Of a DNA stretch of 55,279 nucleotides, positions 25,701-34,165 are shown piece by piece. Both the position numbers and the translations under genes were made by a program. The stretch is taken from positions 1 through 55,279 of the forward strand of contig CADEFF010000022.1 in NCBI GenBank assembly GCA_902826565.1. The letters are read 5' to 3'. Each line of letters opens with the position of its first letter. Position 1 is the stretch's first letter. Under the pieces are notes generated by a model that saw only the letters and a program-made list of their open reading frames with translations, ran no database searches and was not told the DNA's origin. Source of the DNA: an uncultured Rhodospirillaceae bacterium. GTDB lineage: Bacteria; Pseudomonadota; Alphaproteobacteria; Dongiales; Dongiaceae.

Positions 25701-27146
25701 TTATTGCGCCTGCAGGGGCGAAATCCCGACCTTGGTCACGGCCGGCGGGTTCCATTTTCCGGTGAGCACATCGCCGGTCGGCGCATAGAGCCGCATCGTC
25801 AGGTTGAACGGACCGGCCGGTGCCGGCAGCCAGTTCGCCTCCTTCTCCTTGCCCGGGCTCTCATGCTGGAAGTAGAGGTCCAGCGAGCCATCCGGATTGT
25901 ACGCGAACGGCATCCAGCTACTGACCGCGAAGCGATCGAGCGCGTTCGCGACCTGGAAGCCGTCATTGTCGTAGAGCGTGACCGACCAGAAGGCTTTCAC
26001 CGGCGGCAGATCGGCCTTGTCGAAATGCAGCACGTAGTCGTCGGCGCCGTTCAGGGGATGGCCGTTCTCGTCGCCGAGATTGAGCGGATAGATCGCATCC
26101 TCCGGCTGGTTGGCGCCGAGGCCGAGCTGCGAGACGATGGCGCGCTTCAGATAGTAGTTGCCATAGACGCCCATGGTGTCGGTGTTCATCGACCAGCCAT
26201 TGGCGACGCGAGCCAGCGTCTTGACCTTCCAGGCCATGAGTTGCTGCGCCGCGGCCGGCGCCGTCGTCAGGCCTTTCTGCAGGGCGGCGTCGAGCTTGGC
26301 CAGATCGAAGCTTTGGCCGGGCACGATACCGATGCGCGCCATCTCGGCGATGATGGCCTGGTCGGTAAGATGCGGCGGATGGAGCTTCAGCAGCTCGGCC
26401 GCATAGGCGAAGTAGTCCGCCGCCGACATGGTGTCGACCTGCGTCTTGGGCGGCGTCTTCATATCGATGCCGGGGTCGATCTTCACCTCGATCGCCTCCG
26501 GCGCCTTGCCCCAGCCGGAAAGCGGGGTAACCGCGAACCCGGCCTGGATCTTGTGGACCGCGTCATAGTCCGCCGGGCCGTCCGTCTTGGTGCGGCCGAT
26601 GATCCAGACATAGGGCGTCGGCGCGTCGATCCGCACGGTATCCGCGGGCAGCGTGCCCGACCAGCCGTTCGGGACGACGGCATAGTTGGCCGCGGCGGTG
26701 CCGGTCGTCCGCCAGCCCGGCGAGGCGAACACGTCCGTCCACATGTCGAGCATCGGCAGCAGGTAATAGCGGCCGCCGGTGTCCGGAACCGAGACGATCA
26801 ACGGTTCCTTGGTGAGATCGAGCCAGGCGACGGAGTAGAGCGTATCGAAATTCGGGCGCACCACGACTTTCATGTCGGCCGGCGGATAGGCCGGCACGTT
26901 CTGGAACATGTTCATCGGGCCGCTGCCGAATTTCTTGCCCGGTTCCAGGTTGGTCATCTGCTTGCGGGTGACGTCCATGGTGACGAGCGGATAGAAATAG
27001 AGATAGGCATCGACCGCGATGTCGTGGGCCTGCTGCTCTGTAAGCGCATCCTTGGCCATGGCGGCGCCCGCCGCGCCGGCAGCGATCAGAAGCCCCAGAA
27101 GCGCCGCCGCGGCGCTCCTGACGAAAAAGCCAGCTATTTCAGGCAT
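25701..27146 (-). CDS. Secreted DUF1254/DUF1214 protein
   Basis: A 481-residue exported protein. A signal peptide (AAAALLGLLIAAGAAGAAMA) is followed by a DUF1254 domain (VDAYLYFYPLVTMDVTRKQM, VVVRPNFDTLYSVAWLDLTKEP, YYLLPMLDMWTDVFASPG) and a C-terminal DUF1214 domain (YVLHFDKADLPPVKAFWSVTLYD, NPDGSLDLYFQHESPG, NWLPAPAGPFNLTMRLYAP). This two-domain architecture is common in soil alpha- and gammaproteobacteria, usually as stand-alone genes of unknown function. It is complete. It lies on the same strand as GFA, with a strong hairpin between them. Confidence 0.9.
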   Translation of the reverse strand: MPEIAGFFVRSAAAALLGLLIAAGAAGAAMAKDALTEQQAHDIAVDAYLYFYPLVTMDVTRKQMTNLEPGKKFGSGPMNMFQNVPAYPPADMKVVVRPNFDTLYSVAWLDLTKEPLIVSVPDTGGRYYLLPMLDMWTDVFASPGWRTTGTAAANYAVVPNGWSGTLPADTVRIDAPTPYVWIIGRTKTDGPADYDAVHKIQAGFAVTPLSGWGKAPEAIEVKIDPGIDMKTPPKTQVDTMSAADYFAYAAELLKLHPPHLTDQAIIAEMARIGIVPGQSFDLAKLDAALQKGLTTAPAAAQQLMAWKVKTLARVANGWSMNTDTMGVYGNYYLKRAIVSQLGLGANQPEDAIYPLNLGDENGHPLNGADDYVLHFDKADLPPVKAFWSVTLYDNDGFQVANALDRFAVSSWMPFAYNPDGSLDLYFQHESPGKEKEANWLPAPAGPFNLTMRLYAPTGDVLTGKWNPPAVTKVGISPLQAQ

Positions 27147-27248
27147 CGTTCTTCTCCCCCAGGAAAATATTCCAAACGGAACGCAAGCCCCGCCCTTGCC
27201 GCAGGTCCGGCGCCGGCAGAAATCGAATCGATGTGAGCTACGTCGAAA

Positions 27249-27272
27249 CCCGCGTCACGCCGATGACGCGGG
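27249..27272. promoter_or_regulatory. Perfect hairpin between the Rieske oxygenase and DUF1254 genes
   Basis: CCCGCGTCA-CGCCGA-TGACGCGGG is a perfect 9-bp stem with a 6-nt loop. It resembles the CCCCGC..GCGGGG hairpins near 2656 and 11140. It lies downstream of the Rieske gene and upstream of the DUF1254 gene on the minus strand, so it could end one transcript or regulate the next. Confidence 0.45.
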
Positions 27273-27432
27273 GCAGGCCCCCAGCCTCGGCTCGTGCCGC
27301 AATTCTACACCGAAACGCTGCTTTGTCCCGGTCGTTCAGGCCCGGCGATGCGGCGGGTTTGCAGAAAATCCTCGTGGGCCGGCCGGGGCGTCCCGGGCAG
27401 CGCCGCTCGACCGCCCGGGAAAGAGTCCGCGG

Positions 27433-28611
27433 CTACTCGGCCGCCCGCTTCACGGCGCTGCGGTCGCTCGCGAGGGTTCGCGCGAGGTAGCGATAGAACT
27501 GCAGGATGGTGCCCTCGAAATGGGAGAGCGGCCCGCGCGCCGCCTTGCGGGAGCGCATCACCTTGGCGAGCTCGGTGGTGGCGAGCGCGTCCTCGCGGTT
27601 GACCTGCTCGATCAGCGCGCGCCGCTGCTCGCCGAGACCGGGCTCCGCCGCGACCACATCCTTCCACATGAGATAGCCGCCCAGCACCTTGGTTTTCTCG
27701 GGCCCGTCGGGGCGGAAGGAAAGCCAGTTGTTGGTGCCCACCCGCATCGCCATGGTGAAGGCGGGGAAGACATAGACCATGTAGGCGGTCTTGAGCTCCT
27801 CGTCGGTCAGGCCGCTGAGATCGCCCTTCGGATTGAGGGCATGATCGGCGCCGGCGAGGAAGCGGTCGTCGATCTTGCAGCGTTCGTGGGTGAAGGTTTC
27901 CTCCGAGGCCGGCAAAGGCGGGATATAGGTGCCGCGCGCCGGGCACTGGATGCCGACATTCGTGATGTGCAGCGCGATGTGGTGGTAGTACTCCATCGAG
28001 TTCTCGGCCGAGAGCTTCCAGTTGCCGGCCCATTCCTCCTCGTAGTGGAAGATCTCGGTCTGCTCGCCGATGCGATAGTTGGCGACGGCCTTCGCCATCG
28101 GGGTCATGACCGGCTGCAGCGGCGCCGCGTCGTCGTCGAGATTGACGAAGAGAAAGCCCATCCAGCTCTCGAGGCGATATTGCGGCAGGCTGCATTTCGC
28201 CTTGTCGAAGACCCGGCTCTTCTCCATATGGGCGGCGCCGACCAGCCGGCCGTCGGTCGCGTAGCTCCAGGCGTGGTAGGGGCAGGTGAAACGCTTGGCG
28301 TTGCCCTTGCCCTGCGCCACCGGCATGTAGCGGTGCCGGCAGACCGCGTTGAGCGCGCGGACCTTGCCGTCGGTGCCGCGCACGACGAGGACCGGCTCCC
28401 CCATGACATCGATCGAATAGTAGTCGCCCTCGTTCGGCACATATTCCTCGCGGCCGACGCAAAGCCAGGAGGTCTCGAATATCCTCTTCACCTCGAGGTC
28501 GTAGAGGCCCCGGGAGAGATAGGCCTCCGGCGGCAGGGAGAAGCAGGCTTCGTCGGGCTTGCCGAGATAGCCCGCGATATCGTCGAGCAGGGCGTCGAGG
28601 GTCATGGTCAT
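27433..28611 (-). CDS. Rieske non-haem iron oxygenase, alpha-subunit type
   Basis: A 392-residue ring-hydroxylating-type oxygenase. The Rieske [2Fe-2S] ligands are Cys91, His93 (CRHRYMP) and Cys110, His113 (CPYHAW). The mononuclear iron site lies in ENSMEYYHHIALH (~203-215), giving His210 and His215 with an Asp expected later. The family activates O2 to hydroxylate or demethylate aromatic or quaternary-amine substrates. No reductase, ferredoxin or beta-subunit gene is nearby, so electrons must come from elsewhere. ATG 28611 is used; ATG 28605 is equally possible. It is divergent from hpnA across 285 bases that contain a nested dyad. Confidence 0.88.
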   Translation of the reverse strand: MTMTLDALLDDIAGYLGKPDEACFSLPPEAYLSRGLYDLEVKRIFETSWLCVGREEYVPNEGDYYSIDVMGEPVLVVRGTDGKVRALNAVCRHRYMPVAQGKGNAKRFTCPYHAWSYATDGRLVGAAHMEKSRVFDKAKCSLPQYRLESWMGFLFVNLDDDAAPLQPVMTPMAKAVANYRIGEQTEIFHYEEEWAGNWKLSAENSMEYYHHIALHITNVGIQCPARGTYIPPLPASEETFTHERCKIDDRFLAGADHALNPKGDLSGLTDEELKTAYMVYVFPAFTMAMRVGTNNWLSFRPDGPEKTKVLGGYLMWKDVVAAEPGLGEQRRALIEQVNREDALATTELAKVMRSRKAARGPLSHFEGTILQFYRYLARTLASDRSAVKRAAE

Positions 28612-28800
28612 GGCAGGGAAGGCCCTTCGGAGTCTGGCGATCAGGCGCGGTCGGGGAGGCTAACATGGCCGCCGCCCGGTTCGCCATGCAGGGCGGCGCC
28701 GGCGCAAGGCCCGCTCCCGGCGGACGGGCAAGCGGCAGCGGGTATCCGGCCGGTCGGCGGCGTCGCCCCTTGCAGGCGAAGCTGACGGGAGGCTGACAAC

Positions 28801-28848
28801 GCCCGGCCTTCAACCGCTCCTGCCACAAAAATTGTGGTTGTGCCGGGC
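28801..28848. promoter_or_regulatory. Nested inverted repeat in the Rieske/hpnA divergent region
   Basis: An inner perfect dyad CCACAA-AAA-TTGTGG (28823-28837) sits inside outer arms GCCCGGC (28801-28807) and GCCGGGC (28842-28848). The AT-rich core stands out in very GC-rich DNA and lies 60 bases upstream of the hpnA ATG, a good place for an operator serving one or both genes. Confidence 0.5.
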
Positions 28849-28896
28849 CCGCGGATGCCCGTTCCTAGTGCGTCTCCCAGGGGATCGCGGCACGCC

Positions 28897-29892
28897 ATGG
28901 TTTGTCTGGTTACTGGCGCCACCGGCTTCATCGGCGCGGCCCTGACGCGAAGGTTGCTCGCCGAAGGGGCGACCGTGCGGGTCCTGGTGCGCGCCGGCGC
29001 CGATCGCCGCCTGATTCGGGATCTGCCGGTCGAGATCGCGGTCGGCGATCTGCGGGATCCCCGTTCGCTCGAGGCGGCTGTGGCGGGATGCGAGGGGCTG
29101 TTCCATCTCGCCGCCGACTATCGGCTTTGGGTGCGCGATCGCGCCGAGCTCTATCGAACCAACGTCGAAGGGACGCGCGCCCTGATGCGGGCTGCGGGGG
29201 AGGCCGGCCTGCGCCGCATCGTCTATACCAGCAGCGTCGCCACGCTCGGCCTATGCCCCGACGGAAGCGACGCCGACGAAACCACGCCGGTCGGGCTGCC
29301 CGACATGGTCGGGCACTACAAGCGCTCCAAATATCTCGCGGAACAGGCGGTCGCCGAAATGGCGATGGCCGGGCTGCCGGTGGTCGTGGTCAATCCCTCC
29401 GCGCCGATCGGGCCGCGCGACATCCGCCCGACGCCGACCGGACGCATCATCGTGGCGGCCGCCCGCGGCCGCCTTCCGGTCTTCGTGGATACCGGGTTGA
29501 ACGTCGCGCATGTGGACGACGTCGCGGCCGGGCACCTGCTCGCCTACGAGCGCGGCCGGATCGCGGAACGCTACATCCTCGGCGGCGAGAATCTGACGCT
29601 GGCCGAGATACTCGGCGCCGTCGCCGGGCTGACGGGGCGCCGCGCGCCGAGGCGCCGCATTCCCTGGCCGGTCGCGATGGGGGTGGCGTGCCTCTCCGAA
29701 ACGGCGGCGCGCGTCGGCATGGTGCGCGAGCCGATGGCCACGCGCGACGCTGTCCGCATGTCGCGCAAGCGCATGTATTTCTCCGTCGATCGCGCCCGGC
29801 GCGAGCTCGGCTATCGCGCGCGGCCGGCGAACGACGCGATCCGCGATGCGGTGGACTGGTTCCGCCACAACGGCTATCTCGGCGCCGCCTGA
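28897..29892 (+). CDS. hpnA: Hopanoid-associated sugar epimerase
   Basis: A 331-residue extended SDR. The NAD motif VTGATGFIGAALTRRL is at 5-20, and the HpnA-type block LFHLAADYRLW is followed by TNVEGTRALM and IVYTSSVATLG. The catalytic YKRSK supplies the Tyr-x3-Lys pair. The family is linked by context to hopanoid modification, but no other hpn gene is in the window. Start ATG 28897 is used because the Rossmann motif begins immediately; an upstream in-frame ATG at 28834 overlaps the dyad. Converges on the EamA transporter gene. Confidence 0.85.
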   Translation: MVCLVTGATGFIGAALTRRLLAEGATVRVLVRAGADRRLIRDLPVEIAVGDLRDPRSLEAAVAGCEGLFHLAADYRLWVRDRAELYRTNVEGTRALMRAAGEAGLRRIVYTSSVATLGLCPDGSDADETTPVGLPDMVGHYKRSKYLAEQAVAEMAMAGLPVVVVNPSAPIGPRDIRPTPTGRIIVAAARGRLPVFVDTGLNVAHVDDVAAGHLLAYERGRIAERYILGGENLTLAEILGAVAGLTGRRAPRRRIPWPVAMGVACLSETAARVGMVREPMATRDAVRMSRKRMYFSVDRARRELGYRARPANDAIRDAVDWFRHNGYLGAA

Positions 29893-29942
29893 CCCGGGCG
29901 CGAGGCCCTTCGGCCGCGGGTTCCTTCGGGCCGCCGATCGCC

Positions 29943-30821
29943 TCAGGCCGGCATTTCCGACCTTCGGCGATGCTCCACCACCACATGGCCGATCAGGGCC
30001 GCCAGCACCACGGCGCCGCCGACGAAGGTCGCGTCGGCCGGCACCTCGTTGAAGGCGATCCATACCCAGAGCGGCGCCAGCGGCGTCTCCAGCGTGCCGA
30101 TGAGGGCCGTCTCCACCGCCGGGATCATGCGCGAGCCGACCAGCAGGAGAATATAGCCGGCGACCATGGTCGTGCCGGCGAACATCGCGGAGTAGAGGAT
30201 GTCCAGTCCCGTCACCTCGGTCGGCGAGGCGAAGGGAAGGCAGGAAACGACGATGAAGAGATTGGCGAAGAAGGCGATCGGCAGGGTCGGCACCGAGCGA
30301 TAGCGCCGCATGCCCACCATCAGGAGCGCGATCACGATCGTCGCGAGGATCGCCAGAAGATCGCCGAGCCGAATGCCCGCGAAGGCGCCGCCCATCATGT
30401 AGGCGACGCCCAGCAGCGCGACCGTGGCGGCGATCAGAGTCGCGGCCGAGGCCTTCTCGCGCATCCAGAGCCAGGCGAGCGCGGCCGAGAAGAAGGGCGC
30501 CGTCGCGAAGATCACCACCACATTGGCGATGGAGGTGAACTTGAAGGCCGGGATCAGCGTCGCCGTCGCGAGCATGGAGCAGACGCTGAGGAAAATGCCG
30601 GGCCAGCCATAGCCGCGGACCGAGGCGCCGATGCGCCCGCGCGCGCTCCAGACGATGTAGCCGCCGATGAAGAGGCAGCCGAAGGCGCCGCGCCAGAACA
30701 GCAGCGTCCAGAGATCGAGAGGGATCAGCCGCGTGAAGAAGCCGGCGCTGCTCCAGGAGATCGCCGAGAGCGCGACCAGCAGCGTGCCGAGACGGCGCTG
30801 GGCGCGGGGATCGTCGGTCAT
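29943..30821 (-). CDS. EamA/DMT-family transporter
   Basis: A 292-residue inner-membrane protein with ~10 hydrophobic helices arranged as two EamA repeats (~13-140 and ~155-285). Typical pieces are ALSAISWSSAGFFTRLIPLD at the start, and LGTLETPLAPLWVWIAFNEVP plus GGAVVLAALIGHVV in the second repeat. Members export metabolites or amino acids; the substrate is not readable. The start MTDDPRAQRRLG is normal. The protein ends 50 bases from the convergent hpnA stop. Confidence 0.87.
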   Translation of the reverse strand: MTDDPRAQRRLGTLLVALSAISWSSAGFFTRLIPLDLWTLLFWRGAFGCLFIGGYIVWSARGRIGASVRGYGWPGIFLSVCSMLATATLIPAFKFTSIANVVVIFATAPFFSAALAWLWMREKASAATLIAATVALLGVAYMMGGAFAGIRLGDLLAILATIVIALLMVGMRRYRSVPTLPIAFFANLFIVVSCLPFASPTEVTGLDILYSAMFAGTTMVAGYILLLVGSRMIPAVETALIGTLETPLAPLWVWIAFNEVPADATFVGGAVVLAALIGHVVVEHRRRSEMPA

Positions 30822-31058
30822 GAGAGGGAAGATTCCTTGCCGCGCGATGTTGCAACCGAAGCGCCGCGGACCCCTCGGGGTTCATGCACACCCGCGAGGA
30901 CCGGCCGCGGAGTCGACGGAACCACGGCAAATTTTCGCCGCGACCCGCAGAAGCGGGCCAAACGGCAGGCAGGTTATCGACCGCGCGTTCTCGCGGCAAG
31001 CTTCGGGCCGGGTCGCCGACCGGCGCGACGGCACCGGATCGACGGCCGCGTTAACGGG

Positions 31059-32144
31059 ATGTTTTTCATCGGGATGCTACCGGATCCCGGCATGTTCGGA
31101 ACCTATCGCATCCTGCTCGCCCTGCTGGTCGCCGCATACCATCTGGTGCAGGGCAATTACGCGGGCCCGCCGGCGGTGTTCGCCTTCTTCGTGCTGTCCG
31201 GCTTCCTGATGACGCTGCTGATCAACGGCACCTACGCGGACGGGCGCTCCGGCCTCGCGCGATTTCTGCTGAACCGGGTGCTGCGGATCTATCCGGCCTA
31301 TTACGTCGCCTTCGCGCTCGGCCTTGTTCTCCTCTGGGCCGTTCCTGACGGCCTTCTGCGCTTCAGCGGGGCGTTGCGCTGGCCGGAAACCGCGTCGAGC
31401 CGGATCGCGCAGTTCACCATCATCGGCCAGGATTTCGGGCCTCGGCTGGTGGTGACGGCCTGGTCGCTGAGCTACGAGCTCATCTTCTACGCCGCCATCG
31501 GCTTCATCGGTCGGAACCGGATGCTCTGCTTCATCTGGTTCCTGCTGAGCGCGCAGATCGTCTTCGGCCTCTATGCGATGGCCCCGAAGCTGCTCGCCGT
31601 CAGCGGGTCGGTACCGATCGCCTCGCTGGCCTTCGCCGCCGGTGCGATGATCCATCACTTCGGCCATCGGGCAAGCTGGATCCGGCCGCGCGAAGGCCTT
31701 GTCGCCGCCGGGCTGTTGCTGCTGTTCTGCGGCTTCTGCGAGCAGGCGACTTCGTTCGCCTGGAGCAAGCAATATGCCGCGGTGATCGCGACCCTGATCG
31801 CCGCGGTAGCGACGGCGGGCCTGCGCCATCTTCGTCCCGGCCCGGTCCGGATCGGCGGCATGGACCTCGCCTCGCTCGACCGCAGGCTCGGCGATCTCTC
31901 CTATCCGTTCTATCTGCTGCACCATCTTGTCGCCGCGCTGGTCAGCCTTCCGACCGGCCTTCCCCGCGGCTGGATCATGTTCGCGATCGCGACGCCGCTG
32001 TCGCTCGCAGCGTCCTGGGGCGTCGTGCGCTATGTCGAGGCGCCGGTGGAGCGGCTGCGCGCAGCGCTCCGGCCGCGCGCGTCGACGCCGCCGGCGCCCG
32101 GATCGGCGCCGTGGCGCCTGGCGCAGGTTCAGAACCCGACCTGA
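31059..32144 (+). CDS. Acyltransferase family 3 (OafA/YrhL-type) membrane protein
   Basis: A 361-residue integral membrane protein. The N-terminal FGTYRILLALLVAAYHL and AFFVLSGFLMTLLI are the acyltransferase-3 core, with the expected catalytic-type His in AYH. RFLLNRVLRIYPAYYVAF follows, and ~9 hydrophobic helices continue to SYPFYLLHHLVAALV and the basic C-terminus. The family acetylates or acylates sugars of LPS O-antigens, exopolysaccharides or lipids. ATG 31059 is used, but 31074 and 31092 are in frame and none has a strong ribosome site. No glycan gene cluster is adjacent. Converges with the BKACE gene, overlapping it by 16 bases. Confidence 0.8.
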   Translation: MFFIGMLPDPGMFGTYRILLALLVAAYHLVQGNYAGPPAVFAFFVLSGFLMTLLINGTYADGRSGLARFLLNRVLRIYPAYYVAFALGLVLLWAVPDGLLRFSGALRWPETASSRIAQFTIIGQDFGPRLVVTAWSLSYELIFYAAIGFIGRNRMLCFIWFLLSAQIVFGLYAMAPKLLAVSGSVPIASLAFAAGAMIHHFGHRASWIRPREGLVAAGLLLLFCGFCEQATSFAWSKQYAAVIATLIAAVATAGLRHLRPGPVRIGGMDLASLDRRLGDLSYPFYLLHHLVAALVSLPTGLPRGWIMFAIATPLSLAASWGVVRYVEAPVERLRAALRPRASTPPAPGSAPWRLAQVQNPT

Positions 32145-33064
32145 TCCGCGCCCTTGAGCGCGAGCAGCCGGCGGCTCTCGGCCGGGGTCGCGACCTCGAG
32201 CGACAGGCTTTCGAGGATGGTGCGGATCTTGCGCACCTGCTCGGCGTTGCTCTTCGCGAGCTGACCCTTCCCCAGATAGATCGAATCCTCGAGCCCCACG
32301 CGGACATGGCCGCCCATGGTGGCGCCCATGGTGACGAAGGGCATCTGGTGCCGGCCGGCGGCGAGGATCGACCATTGATAGTCGCTGCCGAAGAGCCCGT
32401 CGGCGATGCGGCGCATATGGAGCAGGTTCTCCGGATCGGCGCCGATGCCGCCCAGGATGCCGAAGATGGTCTGCACGAAGAGCGGCGGCTTGACCAGCTT
32501 GCGATCGAGGAAGTGGGCGAGATTGTAGAGGTGGCCCACATCGTAGCATTCGAACTCGAAGCGCGTGCCGCAGCCTTCGCCGAGCTCCTTCAGGATGAAC
32601 TCGATGTCCTTGAAGGTGTTGCGGAAGATGAAGTCGCGCGAGTTCTCGAGATGCTTCGATTCCCATTCATGCTTGAAGCTCTTGTAGCGGTCGAGCATCG
32701 GATAGAGCCCGAAATTCATCGATCCCATGTTGCAGGAGCAGAGCTCGGGCTTGGTCTTGAGCGGTGCGGCGAGGCGATCCTGCACCGTCATGCCGTGGCC
32801 GCCGCCGGTGGTGATGTTGATGACCGCGTCGGTGTTCTGCTTGATGCGCGGCAGGAATTCCATGAAGACCGCCGGGTCCGGCGTCGGCCGCCCGTCCTTC
32901 GGATCGCGCGCATGGAGATGGATCACCGAGGCGCCCGCTTCCGCCGCCTCGATCGAGGCCTGCGCGATCTCGTCCGGCGTGATCGGCAGATGCGGGGTCA
33001 TGGTCGGGGTATGGATCGACCCGGTGACGGCGCAGGTGATGATGACTTTGCGGCTGGCGGCCAT
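32129..33064 (-). CDS. Beta-keto acid cleavage enzyme (BKACE/DUF849)
   Basis: A 311-residue TIM-barrel zinc enzyme. The start KVIITCAVTGSIHTPTMTPHLPITPDEIA and the metal-binding HLHARDP (His49 and His51) define the family, together with NITTGGGHGM, NMGSMNFGLYPM and GHVRVGLEDSIYLGKGQLA. BKACE enzymes react a beta-keto acid with acetyl-CoA to give acetoacetate and a new CoA ester; the type member acts on 3-keto-5-aminohexanoate from lysine fermentation. Substrate varies widely in the family and is not predicted here. GAGGGGA precedes ATG 33064. Its 3' end overlaps the convergent acyltransferase gene. Confidence 0.88.
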   Translation of the reverse strand: MAASRKVIITCAVTGSIHTPTMTPHLPITPDEIAQASIEAAEAGASVIHLHARDPKDGRPTPDPAVFMEFLPRIKQNTDAVINITTGGGHGMTVQDRLAAPLKTKPELCSCNMGSMNFGLYPMLDRYKSFKHEWESKHLENSRDFIFRNTFKDIEFILKELGEGCGTRFEFECYDVGHLYNLAHFLDRKLVKPPLFVQTIFGILGGIGADPENLLHMRRIADGLFGSDYQWSILAAGRHQMPFVTMGATMGGHVRVGLEDSIYLGKGQLAKSNAEQVRKIRTILESLSLEVATPAESRRLLALKGADQVGF

Positions 33065-33212
33065 GGAGAATCCCCTCAATCGTCGCAGATGAAGCCTGAC
33101 GGCGCCGCACCCTAGCCCGGCGCCGCGGCGGGCGAAATGGGGTCGCCCCGGCGGGTGCGCCCGGACCCGGAACTGGCGGAAAGCCTCGCTTCCCCGTGCC
33201 CCCCGGCCGGGG

Positions 33213-33247
33213 TTGATTGACCCTGGAATCGTCCTAAATATCAGGAC
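33213..33247 (+). promoter_or_regulatory. Candidate hsp20 promoter with dyad
   Basis: TTGATT (33213-33218), 16 bp, TAAATA (33235-33240) could be a sigma-70 or RpoH-type promoter: GTTGA and CCTAAATAT resemble the alphaproteobacterial heat-shock boxes. GTCCT-AAATATC-AGGAC (33231-33247) is a perfect 5-bp dyad over the -10. It lies about 100 bases before the hsp20 ATG. Confidence 0.4.
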
Positions 33248-33345
33248 AAGCGGTGCTCGCCGGAAAGGCAGGCCGCTTCGGCCGTCGCGGACCGGGTCCG
33301 GGCGGCTCGACGATCGCATGGCTCGCTCGAAAGGAGGGGCTCCTC

Positions 33346-33810
33346 ATGGCGCGACTGTCGCTCTTCAACAGCCCCCTGCTGCTCGGCTTCGATCATTTCG
33401 AGCGCACGCTCGACCGGATCGGCAAGCAGGCGGCGGAAGGATACCCTCCCTACAACATCGAGCAGCTCGGCGAAGACCGCTTGCGCATCACAGTCGCCGT
33501 GGCCGGGTTCGGTCTCGACGATCTCGACATCCAGATCGAGCATAACCAGCTCACGGTGCGGGGGCGCCGCAAGGAAGATCCCGACCGTGTCTATCTCCAT
33601 CGAGGCATCGCGACGAGGCAGTTTCAGCGGAGCTTCGTTCTGGCGGAGGGCGTCGAAGTGACCGGCGCCGCGCTGGACAACGGATTGCTGGCGATCGAAC
33701 TCGTGCGGCCGCCGGTCGAGACGTCCATGCGACGCATCGCGATCAAGGGCGTCGCTGGCGAAAGGCGCGCTGCCCTGGTAACGGGCGGCTCGCGCAAGGA
33801 GGACCAGTAA
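33346..33810 (+). CDS. Small heat shock protein (Hsp20/IbpA family)
   Basis: A 154-residue chaperone with an N-terminal arm (ARLSLFNSPLLLGFDHFERTLDRI), an alpha-crystallin domain (YNIEQLGEDRLRITVAVAGFGLDDLDIQ to GALDNGLLAIELVRPP) and a short C-tail. It holds unfolding proteins for refolding by other chaperones. AAGGAGG lies 9 bases before ATG 33346, so longer upstream starts are rejected. The stop is followed after one base by the DUF1150 ATG, so the two form an operon, a pairing seen in many alphaproteobacteria. Confidence 0.92.
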   Translation: MARLSLFNSPLLLGFDHFERTLDRIGKQAAEGYPPYNIEQLGEDRLRITVAVAGFGLDDLDIQIEHNQLTVRGRRKEDPDRVYLHRGIATRQFQRSFVLAEGVEVTGAALDNGLLAIELVRPPVETSMRRIAIKGVAGERRAALVTGGSRKEDQ

Positions 33811-33811
33811 A

Positions 33812-34027
33812 ATGAACACTACCGAACGCATCGGACCGATATCGGCTCAGGACCTGGCCCTGCTCGGGCTCGCCGAGCTCGCCTATCTGCGACCCACCGA
33901 GGTCGACGGACAGTCCGGCTTTGCGATCTATTCCGCAAACGGTCGCATGGTCGGCTTTGCGCCCGATCGCAATGTCGCGCTGCGTCTCATCCGCGACAAC
34001 GACCTGGAGCCCGTCAGCCTGCATTGA
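33812..34027 (+). CDS. DUF1150 family protein
   Basis: A 71-residue protein: ISAQDLALLGLAELAYLRP, GQSGFAIYSANGRMVGFAPDR and ALRLIRDNDLEPVSLH cover the whole DUF1150 domain. Function is unknown, but the family is repeatedly found just after hsp20 in alphaproteobacteria, which suggests a role in the same stress response. Start ATG 33812 is one base after the hsp20 stop. No membrane segment or signal is seen. Confidence 0.9.
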   Translation: MNTTERIGPISAQDLALLGLAELAYLRPTEVDGQSGFAIYSANGRMVGFAPDRNVALRLIRDNDLEPVSLH

Positions 34028-34165
34028 GCGCGGCGCGGGGCCCATCCGCCCCGGGATGGCCGCCGTGGCGGCGATCCGCAGAACCCTCGGAACAACCGCA
34101 TAACGAAGCTTCGGCCCCCCGCGCCGTCCGGAAGGATGGCGGCGCGGAAGGGACGGCGCTCGCGG

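Noticed and set aside
28902-31058. Upstream part of a 1080-codon plus-strand frame that ends in the acyltransferase gene
   Set aside because: It overlaps hpnA in another frame and is antisense to the EamA transporter; only the part from 31059 has homology-like membrane segments.
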